37,491 nt of DNA. It comes from Bacillus sp. SG-1 (lineage in GTDB: Bacteria; Bacillota; Bacilli; Bacillales; Bacillaceae_B). The notes beneath the pieces were generated by a model. That model was not told the DNA's origin and made no database searches. It was given only the letters and a program-made list of their open reading frames with translations. Below are positions 16,503 through 24,182 of this stretch, piece after piece. The translations under genes and the position numbers were made by a program. Position 1 is the first letter of the stretch. The number at the start of each line of letters is the position of its first letter. Location of the stretch: NCBI RefSeq assembly GCF_000181495.1, contig NZ_ABCF01000026.1, forward strand, positions 1 through 37,491, given 5' to 3'.

Positions 16503-16528
16503 TAAGGGAGGCCTGTCCGTGACTTACT

Positions 16529-16590
16529 AAGTAGTTCAGTTTTGGAGTGCAAAACTAGAAAAAGCTGTCCTCCAAAACGGACTGCTTTTT
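16529..16590 (+). terminator. Terminator of tcyP, repeat-related
   Basis: AGTAGTTCAGTTTTGGA (16530-16546) pairs with TCCAAAACGGACTGCT (16570-16585), followed by T residues. The sequence resembles the hairpin at 23720-23775 beyond simple pairing, in both the AAGTAGTTCA...TTTTGG start and the GGACTGCTTTTT-type end. Confidence 0.85.
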
Positions 16591-16669
16591 CCTATGGATT
16601 CGTAATAAGAAATCATATGAAAAATCCATAAATTGAGAGAGTCACCAAGGGAAGAGGAAGGGTACTTAA

Positions 16670-16859
16670 AATAAGGGAAAAATTTTCTGTTAAACTGCAG
16701 AATTTAGCTGAGGAGAGGTAAATAAGGGAAAGATCTTCCGTTAAATATGCTCAGTAACCCAATTTTGATCTTTTTTAAATTAATAACGGAAAATTTTTCT
16801 CCTATTTGGCCTATTTTCCTCGACATTTCTTCAATAAGGGAAATATATTCCTTTATTAT
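16670..16859. repeat. Array of four short AT-rich palindromes
   Basis: Four copies of an AATAAGGGAAA-(AT-rich)-TTCCGTTA-like palindrome lie at about 16670-16694, 16720-16746, 16780-16806 and 16832-16859, spaced 50-60 bases apart. The third reads as the reverse orientation (TTAATAACGGAAAATTTTT). A 75-codon frame overlapping the array (16747-16974) is probably spurious. Confidence 0.72.
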
Positions 16860-17564
16860 AGAAGCTCATGGTCTGGTACTTTTTTTGGCCCTTGCTTCTA
16901 TGTTGGATGTGACTAGGAATAAAAAAATTAGGGCTTGTTTTGAAGAAAGAATTATAGTGAACTTATTCCTATAAGGAACCATTCCGCAAGTGAATTCACC
17001 ACGTAAATCAGAAGACTACAAAATATATTTCAGTGTTGCGAAACGTGATGCGATTTTAGATGCGCACAACAGACATGAAAGTAAAAGATATGCTGTAATA
17101 TCAATAAAAACAGCACACATATAATGGTCGTGATTCGTATGCTAAAGACGATGAATTTTTATGGTTTATACCTCTAAAGTGGACTACTTAGGGACTTACT
17201 GGCCGGTCTTTTCTTGTTGGGTATGGGGGATGGAGGGTTTCAGTAATGAGTCAGAAGGCCAAAATCGTGAGGGAGATTGTAATAGAGTCTCATGAAAGGT
17301 TCATAGAATCAAAATTACTCCTCTATATAAAAATGTCACCTGGAAACTATTATGGAAACATTTTTTCATCCCTAAAATATCAAAATCAGTCTAACCCCTG
17401 CTAACTAATCAAAATAAAAAAGGTAAAATCGGCCCATCAAAAAAGAGAAACAGTATATTAGAAAAATATCAAAGCAACCACCTTAAAAAAGACATGAAAT
17501 TGCAATAAAAGGCAGGCAGGAAATCATCATTCCATGCCGAATTCCAATGGGGAAAGGGTTGGTG
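16860..17564. other. Gene-poor stretch, possibly decayed coding DNA
   Basis: No gene can be called with confidence. A 44-codon frame from a GTG at 16990 to 17124 reads VNSPRKSEDYKIYFSVAKRD..., and a 53-codon frame from 17246 to 17407 reads MSQKAKIVREIVIESHERF... behind a GGAGGG site. Both have protein-like composition but no recognisable family. A half-copy of the AGTAGTTCA repeat lies inverted at about 17175-17190. An AAAAATGT/ACATTTTT hairpin occurs at about 17325-17366. Remnants of a degraded gene or element are possible. Confidence 0.4.
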
Positions 17565-18158
17565 ATGACTTTGACAGTTATCTATATGATCAGACATGCA
17601 CACTCGGTCTTTAACCTTGCAGAGGAAGAAACAAGGGGCTTATCAGTACAAGGGATGAAAGATGCTGAGCGTGTTACACATATCATGATGAAAGAGAAAG
17701 TTGATGCGGTCTATTCCAGTTCCTATACAAGAGCGATCCAAACGGTGCAGGGTTTGGCGGATGTACATAATCTTGGAGTGCAAGTAGATGAGCGTTTCCG
17801 TGAAAGAGACATGGCCGCTAAGGATTATATTTTAAAAGATCCAGAGGAAGCGATGCAGAAGGTGTTTAATCACCCTGATCTCTCGCTGCCTGGCGGTGAG
17901 AGCAATAATGAGGTGAGAGCGAGAGGAGCCGCCGCTTTGAAAGAGTTATTGCAGAGGCACGAAGGAGAGAGTGTGGCAGTCGGCATTCATGGACATATTA
18001 TGTCAATTACCATGGGCGCGTTTAATCCTGCTTACGGCACGCTCGATTTTTGGAAGAGTACCTCAAAGCCGGATATTTACAAACTCGTCTTTGAAGGGGA
18101 GGAACTCCTTAACGTATCCAGGTTGTGGATGGCGCCTGCGCTTGAGGGAAGTGTATGA
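17565..18158 (+). CDS. Histidine phosphatase family protein
   Basis: This 197-residue protein belongs to the phosphoglycerate-mutase-like histidine phosphatases. The catalytic motif is RHAHS, with the phosphorylated histidine expected at H11, and a later GIHGHI segment supplies the second active-site histidine. The arginine of SSSYTRAIQT (about residue 61) is also typical. The substrate is unknown. An upstream ATG at 17547 is in frame, but GGGGAAAGGG is better placed for the ATG at 17565. The stop overlaps the next start (ATGA at 18155-18158), so translation of the NUDIX protein is coupled to this one. Confidence 0.87.
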   Translation: MTLTVIYMIRHAHSVFNLAEEETRGLSVQGMKDAERVTHIMMKEKVDAVYSSSYTRAIQTVQGLADVHNLGVQVDERFRERDMAAKDYILKDPEEAMQKVFNHPDLSLPGGESNNEVRARGAAALKELLQRHEGESVAVGIHGHIMSITMGAFNPAYGTLDFWKSTSKPDIYKLVFEGEELLNVSRLWMAPALEGSV

Positions 18159-18661
18159 GTCAATCGGTCAGAGTCCAGTGGGGGAGCGGGCTTGTTGAGT
18201 TGACGTGGAGCGTTTCCACAGAAATGCCTCCACGTCAACTGATTACAAGTGTTCATGGTTGCTGTTTTTCAAATGGACAAGTTCTTCTGGTCAACATTAA
18301 GGGCAGAGGATTTAACTTTCCGGGAGGGCATGTTGAAGCAGGGGAAACACCGGAGCAGGCTATACATAGAGAAGTGTTCGAAGAGGGATTTGTTAAAGGG
18401 AAGGCCGGAATGATTGGCATTATCGAGGTAAGTCATAGGAATAATCCAGACTTTGATCCAAAAGGAAAGTACCCTTTGATCGGGTACCAGGTTTTTTATC
18501 GTATGGATATAGAAGAGGTCCTGCCTTTTCTAAGAAATAATGAATCGGCTTGCCGGATTTGGGCAGAACCTTCCGAGATACCATATGTAATCAATGATCA
18601 TGAATTGGCTTTGGAGATTTTAAACGAAGCGTTAAAGATGGACTTAAACACCGTAATTTAA
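18155..18661 (+). CDS. NUDIX hydrolase
   Basis: The 168-residue protein carries a NUDIX box at residues 58-80: G58, E64, R72-E73 and E76-E77 are all present. The expected glycine two positions after EE is Phe (REVFEEGFV), a small deviation. NUDIX enzymes hydrolyse nucleoside diphosphates linked to another group; the substrate is not predictable here. The N-terminal 25 residues are not part of the NUDIX fold. The start overlaps the phosphatase stop, implying translational coupling and perhaps related substrates. Its 3' end overlaps a convergent small gene by 18 bases. Confidence 0.85.
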   Translation: MSQSVRVQWGSGLVELTWSVSTEMPPRQLITSVHGCCFSNGQVLLVNIKGRGFNFPGGHVEAGETPEQAIHREVFEEGFVKGKAGMIGIIEVSHRNNPDFDPKGKYPLIGYQVFYRMDIEEVLPFLRNNESACRIWAEPSEIPYVINDHELALEILNEALKMDLNTVI

Positions 18662-18802
18662 AACAAGCAGCAGGACGCAAGTAATCATTGTAATGCCAAT
18701 CATCATATAAAGGAAATCTACCAGATTATCGATCAATGCTGTCTTTTGCTGCTGACGGCGGTAGCTGCGGGGTAGACGCCGGCTTTGTTTGGCTGAACGC
18801 AT
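18644..18802 (-). CDS. Small basic single-span membrane protein (52 aa)
   Basis: On the minus strand, a strong AGGGAGGT site six bases before an ATG opens a 52-codon frame. The N-terminus is very basic (RSAKQSRRLPRSYRRQQQK). A hydrophobic helix follows (about residues 31-48, LYMMIGITMITCVLLLVL), and the protein ends in NYGV. This implies a membrane protein with its positive end in the cytoplasm. Its final codons overlap the 3' end of the NUDIX gene on the opposite strand. The binding site and composition make it a likely real gene of unknown function. Confidence 0.72.
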   Translation of the reverse strand: MRSAKQSRRLPRSYRRQQQKTALIDNLVDFLYMMIGITMITCVLLLVLNYGV

Positions 18803-18946
18803 ATGAATACCTCCCTGACATATCTATTAAAATTGTTTCGACAAAAAAACGCAAATTCCTTCCTGTAAATGAAAAAATGACCAATAACTTTTCTGTAAGC
18901 AGGCATTAAAAAAATACAAAGAATCAGTTACTTAAGGGGAGAAGCT

Positions 18947-19849
18947 GTGAATAATGTAAATGTGATAAAGGAAATTGAAGTTCTGGAGAGAGACATTTAT
19001 CAAAAGAAGAAGAGGCTCATGGAACTTAAAAAATCAATTCCAGAAAGCAAGGTCAAAAACTTTGAGTTTGTCGATTCAGAGGAGAGAAGGGTTACCTTAT
19101 CAGGATTATTTGGCGAAAAAAATGAATTGATGGTTATCCATAACATGGGGAGGAGCTGCCGGTATTGCACGATGTGGGCAGATGGATTTAACGGGGTTTA
19201 TCACTATCTCAATGGTAAGGCAAGCTTTGTGGTATCATCTCCGGATACACCAAAGGCACAGGCGGATTTTGCCGCAAGCCGGAAGTGGCAGTTTCCCATG
19301 ATCTCTGTAAGAAACACAGCCTTTGCTGAAGAAATGGGTTTCAAGGAAGAAGGCAGGTATCTTCCTGGGGTATCGACGTTCCGTAAAGACGCAGAGGGAA
19401 ACATATATTTGCACAGACAATCTAATTTCGGACAGGGAGATGATTATTGTGTGACATGGCATTTGTTTGACTTGTTGCCATCCGGCTCTGAAGGGGTCGA
19501 TATTAACGAAAGAATGAATGACCGGTCTCCTTTTCAACTTACGAACAATATCGCAATCGGGATAAAAAAATATGAACAGGGAGTCGATTTTTACCGTAAA
19601 GTTTTAGGGATGAAGCTAGAAGGATCTTATATAAATGAAACAAAATTTTCATCGAACGGTACTAATTTTTACATTGAAAATCATGAAGAAAACAATGTGT
19701 ATTTTGAGTTTGAAGTGGAAGACATAAAACAATCTAAACAGCAGCTGCTGAAAAATGGATGTATCATTTTAAAAGAGAACAGCAAGAAAAGTCTGATGGT
19801 CGCCGATCCATTCGGAATGAAGTTTCACTTGTACGAGAGCGAAACATAA
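18947..19849 (+). CDS. DUF899/thioredoxin-like domain fused to a VOC domain
   Basis: The 300-residue protein has three parts. Residues about 5-30 are a charged helix. Residues about 35-190 resemble the DUF899 thioredoxin-like family, with the Cys pair C71-x2-C74 in GRSCRYCTMWADGFNG and a later PGVSTF..DAEGNIYLH segment. Residues about 195-300 are a glyoxalase/bleomycin-resistance (VOC) domain: NIAIGIKKYEQGVDFYRKVLGM at its start and VADPFGMKFHLYE at its end. The start is GTG, supported by AAGGGGAG six bases upstream. A redox or detoxification role is plausible but unproven. It is monocistronic and converges on the CBS gene terminator. Confidence 0.78.
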   Translation: MNNVNVIKEIEVLERDIYQKKKRLMELKKSIPESKVKNFEFVDSEERRVTLSGLFGEKNELMVIHNMGRSCRYCTMWADGFNGVYHYLNGKASFVVSSPDTPKAQADFAASRKWQFPMISVRNTAFAEEMGFKEEGRYLPGVSTFRKDAEGNIYLHRQSNFGQGDDYCVTWHLFDLLPSGSEGVDINERMNDRSPFQLTNNIAIGIKKYEQGVDFYRKVLGMKLEGSYINETKFSSNGTNFYIENHEENNVYFEFEVEDIKQSKQQLLKNGCIILKENSKKSLMVADPFGMKFHLYESET

Positions 19850-19878
19850 AAAACGCCCGCCTAGACGGACGTTCTTTA
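19848..19878 (-). terminator. Terminator of the CBS-domain gene
   Basis: Read on the minus strand, AACGTCCG and CGGGCGTT pair around TCTAGG and are followed by a T-run. It overlaps the stop of the convergent fusion gene and may serve both. Confidence 0.8.
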
Positions 19879-19881
19879 AGA

Positions 19882-20301
19882 TTAATGAAGGTGATCTTTC
19901 TCAGAGATTTCACTGAGGGCAGCTCCGGCTTTTTGATCGGACTGCTGCTGTACTGCCAAGTCACCCAGTGCAAGCATTCCCACCAAATTTCCGTTTTCAA
20001 CAACGGGCAGGCGGCGTACTTGATGCTGCGACATTAAAGCTGCAGCTTCTTCCACTGAAGCGTTTGGAGAAACAGTGACGACGTGGTTTGACATGACCCC
20101 TTGAATCGTACCAGCAGCATTGTTATGAGACAATCCTCTGACGACAAGGTCCCGGTCTGTTACCATACCAACAACCTGTCCATTCTGGACTACCGGTAAA
20201 GCTCCAACACCTAAGGAACTCATTTTACTGGCAGCTGATTGGAAGTTATCTTGTGCGGAACAGGCCTCTACATTAGCGGTCATTACATCACGTACTTGCA
20301 T
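19882..20301 (-). CDS. yhcV: Two-CBS-domain protein, YhcV-like
   Basis: The 139-residue protein consists almost wholly of two CBS domains (about residues 8-60 and 72-122), with repeated GVGALPVVQNGQVVGMVTDRDL and VRRLPVVENGNLVGMLALGDL motifs. Such Bateman modules bind adenine nucleotides such as AMP or ATP. It resembles B. subtilis YhcV (about 140 residues), whose role is not defined. A GGGGGAATC site precedes the ATG. It stands alone, with a terminator after it and an unrelated gene behind it. Confidence 0.85.
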   Translation of the reverse strand: MQVRDVMTANVEACSAQDNFQSAASKMSSLGVGALPVVQNGQVVGMVTDRDLVVRGLSHNNAAGTIQGVMSNHVVTVSPNASVEEAAALMSQHQVRRLPVVENGNLVGMLALGDLAVQQQSDQKAGAALSEISEKDHLH

Positions 20302-20403
20302 TCTGATTCCCCCTTGAGAGTAGTGATCAGTACATAGTTAGTATGGGAAATCAGGGTATTATTATTCTTGGTTACGCCTTCTAAGTCCATCCAATCCTGC
20401 CAG

Positions 20404-20925
20404 CTATAATTCATAAGGATATAACTTATCCGAAGGGGTGTTTTTCTGCAGCAGAAGTACGGCTAAAGGGAATAGAAGCACTGTGGTGAAAATGAAGATA
20501 AGAATCAAGGCTAAAGATCCCGGGGTGATTTGTTTTCGGTAATCATCCTGATGGTCTGTGATGAATGCTTTGGATTCCGCATTGCCGATAACCGAATCGT
20601 TTTCAAGCAACGTATTCTTGTCGAGACTGTAATAGAACACTTCCTGCTTATTGAAATGGAAAATAGTATCGCGGTCGGTTTGATATTTAACGAACACCAT
20701 CTTCACCTTCTGTTTTTCGACCTCTTCTTCATTAATTGCAATCTCCATGTAGAGGTCAGTAAAATCCATTACTTTAGCAGATCCCTGCTGGTAATAAAAA
20801 TCGACGCTTTCCAGCTTTTCATCAATACTTTGAATGATTGGGTCTTCTGCGGATGCTGCTGTGAATGGCAGCGAAAATGCGAGGAGCATTACTGTACTCC
20901 ACATAATAGCAAATATTTTTTTCAA
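20404..20925 (-). CDS. Exported membrane-anchored protein, function unknown
   Basis: Starting at TTG 20925, which has GGAGGCGATCAT upstream, the protein has 173 residues. It opens with a signal peptide ending in TAASA-ED, carries an extracytoplasmic domain of about 110 residues (VDFYYQQGSAKVMDFTDLYME...), and ends with a membrane helix (about PGSLALILIFIFTTVLLFPLAVLLL) plus a short tail. Topology is therefore outside with a C-terminal anchor. The longer frame beginning at 21030 runs through the terminator of the preceding gene and is rejected. I do not recognise the family. Confidence 0.7.
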   Translation of the reverse strand: MKKIFAIMWSTVMLLAFSLPFTAASAEDPIIQSIDEKLESVDFYYQQGSAKVMDFTDLYMEIAINEEEVEKQKVKMVFVKYQTDRDTIFHFNKQEVFYYSLDKNTLLENDSVIGNAESKAFITDHQDDYRKQITPGSLALILIFIFTTVLLFPLAVLLLQKNTPSDKLYPYEL

Positions 20926-20980
20926 ATGATCGCCTCCGTAAGCGTTTGATACATGTATATGCCTGGGGGGCGTGATTAGG

Positions 20981-21018
20981 ACAAAAACAAACAGAGCTGT
21001 CCTTAAGACAGCTCTGTT
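20981..21018 (-). terminator. Terminator of the LysM-CAP gene
   Basis: On the minus strand, AACAGAGCTGTC and GACAGCTCTGTT pair around TTAAG and are followed by TGTTTTTGT. The stem is at about 20990-21018. Confidence 0.88.
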
Positions 21019-21033
21019 GGCGGGCTCCACTCC

Positions 21034-21654
21034 TTATTTTTGTATAAACATTTGTGTCCAGTAGGTCCCGTAGGAACCTCCTTTGACGTAACCGACTCCG
21101 ATGTGGGTAAAGTTTGGAGTCAGGATATTCTTTCTGTGGCCGGGGCTTTCCATCCAGGCCTGCACCACTGCCTGTGCACTGGGCTGTCCTGCAGCAATGT
21201 TTTCCGCTGCGGATCGATAGTTAATGTTAAAGTTCTTCATCATGGTGAATGGTGATCCATACGTTGGGCTCGTATGTGAAAAGTAGCCTTTATCTCTCAT
21301 ATCAGCTGATTTGTAACGGGCCACCCTTGACAGCTGCCAGTCTGCTTTAAGTGGCGATAGTCCGTTTTTGGCACGTTCCTGATTCGTAAGCCTGATGACT
21401 TCTCCTTCAACTCCCTTAACGGCATCGATGTTAGGGATGTTGATTTTTTGTCCAGGATAAATGAGATCAGGATTCGGAATTTGAGGATTGGCCTCAATGA
21501 TTTCTGAAAGTCCGATTTGGTACTTTTTAGAGATTATCCAGAGGGTATCTCCTCTTTGTACATAGTACACATCGGCAGCGTGAGAGATAGTTGGCGCAAT
21601 TAACCCAAAAGCAAGTGACAACGCAACGACAATGGAAATAATTTTAGTTTTCAT
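21034..21654 (-). CDS. Secreted LysM-CAP domain protein
   Basis: The 206-residue protein has a signal peptide cleaved near SHA-AD (residue 26). A LysM domain (about 30-75, YYVQRGDTLWIISKKY...YPGQKINIP) should bind peptidoglycan. A CAP/SCP domain (about 86-205) shows TNQERAKNGLSPL, HTSP, AENIAAGQPSAQAVVQAWMESPGHRKNIL and HIGVGY. It is similar in layout to Bacillus spore or cell-wall proteins such as YkwD and SafA-like proteins. CAP function in bacteria is not settled; peptidoglycan localisation is the safe inference. It has its own terminator. Confidence 0.88.
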   Translation of the reverse strand: MKTKIISIVVALSLAFGLIAPTISHAADVYYVQRGDTLWIISKKYQIGLSEIIEANPQIPNPDLIYPGQKINIPNIDAVKGVEGEVIRLTNQERAKNGLSPLKADWQLSRVARYKSADMRDKGYFSHTSPTYGSPFTMMKNFNINYRSAAENIAAGQPSAQAVVQAWMESPGHRKNILTPNFTHIGVGYVKGGSYGTYWTQMFIQK

Positions 21655-21762
21655 GATACTTATAATGTCTACTTATCATTTAATTATGTGAAAAATTTCG
21701 CGAAAAATGTTTTTATGATTGCTCATTTCTTAAAAATAGGAGCTTTTGATAAGTAGCATACC

Positions 21763-21910
21763 GATTTCCGCTCCAGGTGCGTGACGCCGCTAGCCGTTAT
21801 AGCTAGATTGTCTTGCGGGGTTACGTTTAGGTGGGTACGTAATCTTGGCGCTGGAACTGGACGTTCTTGCTAATCCTGCAGGAGGTCACGTACCTTCCGT
21901 TCCAATCAAC
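21763..21910 (-). repeat. Second, degenerate copy of dispersed element A
   Basis: GATTTCCGCTCCAGG at 21763-21777 and TGCTAATCCTGCAGG, AGGTCACGTACC and TTCCGTTCCAATCAAC at 21879-21910 match the reverse complement of the two arms of element A at 9894-10302. At about 148 bases it has roughly the undisrupted length, but its centre is diverged (TAGCCGTTATAGCTA at 21791-21805). The rest of the gap, 21655-21762 and 21911-22208, holds nothing I recognise. Confidence 0.75.
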
Positions 21911-22208
21911 TTATTATAATAGTTCGATCTACACTTCCCGCATACCAAATACTTCATGAAAACAGCCTTTAAGGGTAAATATTTTGGATTCTGTACCATG
22001 AAGGAATGCCGGCAATCCATCTCAAAGGCATTGCTGTTCCAAGGTCTTGTACAGTTTTAAAGAAAAAATGAAAAAATTTTCAAAATAAGGTTAAAAGGGT
22101 TGTGAAGTGGTAATATAAAATGGACTTAGGAATTTCGGAAAAAGTGAAACCAAATGTGGTTTTCAAACGTATTAATTGAAAAGATAATTTTATGAGAGGG
22201 TGTACACT

Positions 22209-22358
22209 GTGGCAAACGAAAATGAACGGTTGAAGAAGGTCGTTTCAAAGCTCTCAAAAGTCGGTGTCAATATCACAAAAACAAAATCCAGAATGGAAGT
22301 TTTCCAATCACTCAAAAGTTTGCAGCCTTTACCGAAAACATTGTCACATGATTCATAA
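22209..22358 (+). CDS. Small soluble protein (49 aa), unknown
   Basis: A GTG at 22209, preceded by GAGAGGGTG, opens a 49-codon frame. It reads MANENERLKKVV...KVGVNITKTKSRMEVF and ends in PLPKTLSHDS. It is basic and amphipathic, and likely helical in the first half. There is no signal or membrane segment. Codon use and residue pattern look real, and no competing frame is present. It precedes another small gene by about 70 bases. Family and function are unknown. Confidence 0.6.
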   Translation: MANENERLKKVVSKLSKVGVNITKTKSRMEVFQSLKSLQPLPKTLSHDS

Positions 22359-22430
22359 AAATGAAATATGGGACAGACATAATCATCCTTTTCTTCAGAT
22401 ATAATTTTAATAGGAAGGGGAGGGAAGAGT

Positions 22431-22715
22431 ATGCCTGAATCCATGTTTGATTTGGAAACACTAAAAGGGATAAGACGAAAAGCGGATGAACTCTCGTATC
22501 AGTGTATGAACAGGAAGCTGGTCAATGATCCGCAAGCGCTTAAGCTGGCATTGGATAACATATGCAGGGCCCTTGGAACTTTTGCGGAGGTAGAAATCCA
22601 CAGGATTAAGAATGAAAATATCGCGTATGATCCGCAATCTTACATTAGAGGAAGGCTGGCTTTTGCTTGCAAATCCATGAAAACGGTTCCTCAAGATGAC
22701 TCGAATACAGCCTGA
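22431..22715 (+). CDS. Conserved-looking small protein (94 aa), unknown
   Basis: The ATG follows an excellent GGAAGGGGAGGG site. The 94-residue product is soluble and likely all-helical, with segments DLETLKGIRRKADELSYQCM and PQALKLALDNICRALGTFAE. It ends in a polar tail. It has no motif I can tie to a family. A hairpin terminator follows directly, so it is either monocistronic or the second gene after the 49-residue protein. The lipid kinase gene downstream has its own start region beyond the terminator. Confidence 0.72.
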   Translation: MPESMFDLETLKGIRRKADELSYQCMNRKLVNDPQALKLALDNICRALGTFAEVEIHRIKNENIAYDPQSYIRGRLAFACKSMKTVPQDDSNTA

Positions 22716-22719
22716 CCTG

Positions 22720-22747
22720 CATCTAACATTTTTGTTAGGTGTTTTTT
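22720..22747 (+). terminator. Terminator after the 94-aa gene
   Basis: CATCTAAC (22720-22727) pairs with GTTAGGTG (22734-22741), followed by T residues. Confidence 0.85.
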
Positions 22748-22808
22748 TATGCTTTGAAAGTGGTATGAATAAGGTATCAGGAGTGAAAACAGTAAGGGGC
22801 TGAAGGAT

Positions 22809-23714
22809 ATGAACCACTATGGAAAGGCCTTATTAATCTATAATGGAAAAGCAGGGCAGGACGACATGGATTCAACCTTGGGGAACTGCATAGGTGAACT
22901 GTCATCATGCTGTGATGAATTGACACTCTATGGTACAAAAAGTAAGTCGGACGCAGAGCGGATCTGCAGGGAAAAAGGCGGGAATTTCGAGCTCATCATT
23001 ATTCTCGGTGGTGATGGCACTGTACACGAGTGCGTGAATGGTTTGGCCGAACTTGCTGACAGGCCGAAAACAGCAATTCTTCCGGCCGGAACTTGTAACG
23101 ACTTAAGCCGTTCTTTAGGAATATCCCAGGATATCAGGCAGGCAGCCCGGCTCATCAAGTATGGTATGACAGAAAAGATAGATATCGTAAAGGCAAATGA
23201 CCGCTACTTTTCAAACTTTTGGGGAGTGGGTATCATTGCCGATGCTTCTCAAAATGTCAATGAGGCAGTAAAAGGAGTCTTCGGCAAGCTAAGTTATTAC
23301 CTCAGTGCCTTTCAAACCCTTCAGGAAGCGAAAAACTTCACCTTCAAAGCAGAGATCGATGGGAAGGCTGTCGAAGAAGAGGCGGTCATGGTTTTCGTGG
23401 CAAACGGAAGGTTCATCGGCACAAGTGAACTGCCATTGCCTCCTCAGAAATATAACGATGGACTGGTCGATATCTTTATAATAAAAGAGGCTGGATTTCG
23501 GCTTTTAAAAGAGTTGCTTGCCGCAAAAGGGACAGGTAAGCTTAATGAAAAAAGCGGGGAAATCCTGCATTTCCGTGCCAAGAGTGCCTCGCTGGAAACC
23601 ATGCCTATCCAAAATATTGATATGGATGGAGAGGTATATACTGAAACGCCTGTCAAACTGGAAGTGTTGGAGCAGCATATCCCGTTTATTATCGGAGAAG
23701 AAGAAGTATATTAA
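22809..23714 (+). CDS. Diacylglycerol kinase-like lipid kinase (YegS/BmrU/YtlR family)
   Basis: The 301-residue protein has the diacylglycerol kinase catalytic fold. GGDGT is at residues 67-71, followed by VHECVNGL; the PxGTxND nucleotide motif is at 92-98 (PAGTCND). The C-terminal part contains NIDMDGE, as in active relatives. It should phosphorylate a lipid such as diacylglycerol with ATP at the membrane surface; the exact lipid is not inferable. It resembles B. subtilis YtlR or BmrU more than essential DgkB, by eye. The gene is single and ends at a hairpin terminator. Confidence 0.88.
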   Translation: MNHYGKALLIYNGKAGQDDMDSTLGNCIGELSSCCDELTLYGTKSKSDAERICREKGGNFELIIILGGDGTVHECVNGLAELADRPKTAILPAGTCNDLSRSLGISQDIRQAARLIKYGMTEKIDIVKANDRYFSNFWGVGIIADASQNVNEAVKGVFGKLSYYLSAFQTLQEAKNFTFKAEIDGKAVEEEAVMVFVANGRFIGTSELPLPPQKYNDGLVDIFIIKEAGFRLLKELLAAKGTGKLNEKSGEILHFRAKSASLETMPIQNIDMDGEVYTETPVKLEVLEQHIPFIIGEEEVY

Positions 23715-23719
23715 TAAAC

Positions 23720-23775
23720 AAGTAGTTCATTTTTGGTGTGCAACATAAATTGTACCCTTAATTGAACTGCTTTTT
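23720..23775 (+). terminator. Terminator of the lipid kinase gene, repeat-related
   Basis: AGTAGTTCA (23721-23729) pairs with TGAACTGCT (about 23763-23771) and is followed by TTTT. The flanks resemble those of the tcyP terminator at 16529-16590. Confidence 0.75.
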
Positions 23776-24182
23776 GCATGTTGAAGTGAAATTGGCAGCA
23801 GGACTTGCTAATTTAGTGGTTTAGGCATTTACCTGTTGATGAGGACAGCTGGCAGAGAGGAGAGTCGCAGTCTGAGCCGCGGATTCTTGAATCTTGCAGT
23901 TTGCGATTTTTTAAACCTGCTAACGCAATAGAAAACAGCCACTCATAATGATAAAATGTTTGTTGGTGCTACCGCGCCGTTTGAGGATACGTAGAATTAG
24001 GCAGCGGGTGAGTTAATGAATGGCATGTTCATGTGTTAAGAAAGCCATAATTTTGATTGCTATTTCTATTGATTACACAGATAATGATAGAGGTATTGCG
24101 CTGGATTCCTGTAAATGGATTTTAAGTGCTGAATATGGGATTTGTCAAAAGGTAAAAGTTTAAGAAAAAAGGAGATCTTCTA
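23776..24182. other. Intergenic, nothing recognised
   Basis: About 400 bases without a convincing frame, repeat or RNA gene on either strand. A GGAGATCTT sequence near 24171 serves the next gene as ribosome binding site; no clear promoter is visible. Confidence 0.5.

Noticed and set aside
16747..16974. 75-codon plus-strand frame
   Set aside because: It overlaps two copies of the palindrome array, has no ribosome binding site, and its translation is an AT-rich composition artefact.
20926..21030. 35-codon N-terminal extension of the exported protein
   Set aside because: It runs through the terminator hairpin of the LysM-CAP gene, while a TTG with a strong GGAGGCGATC site starts directly at the signal peptide.
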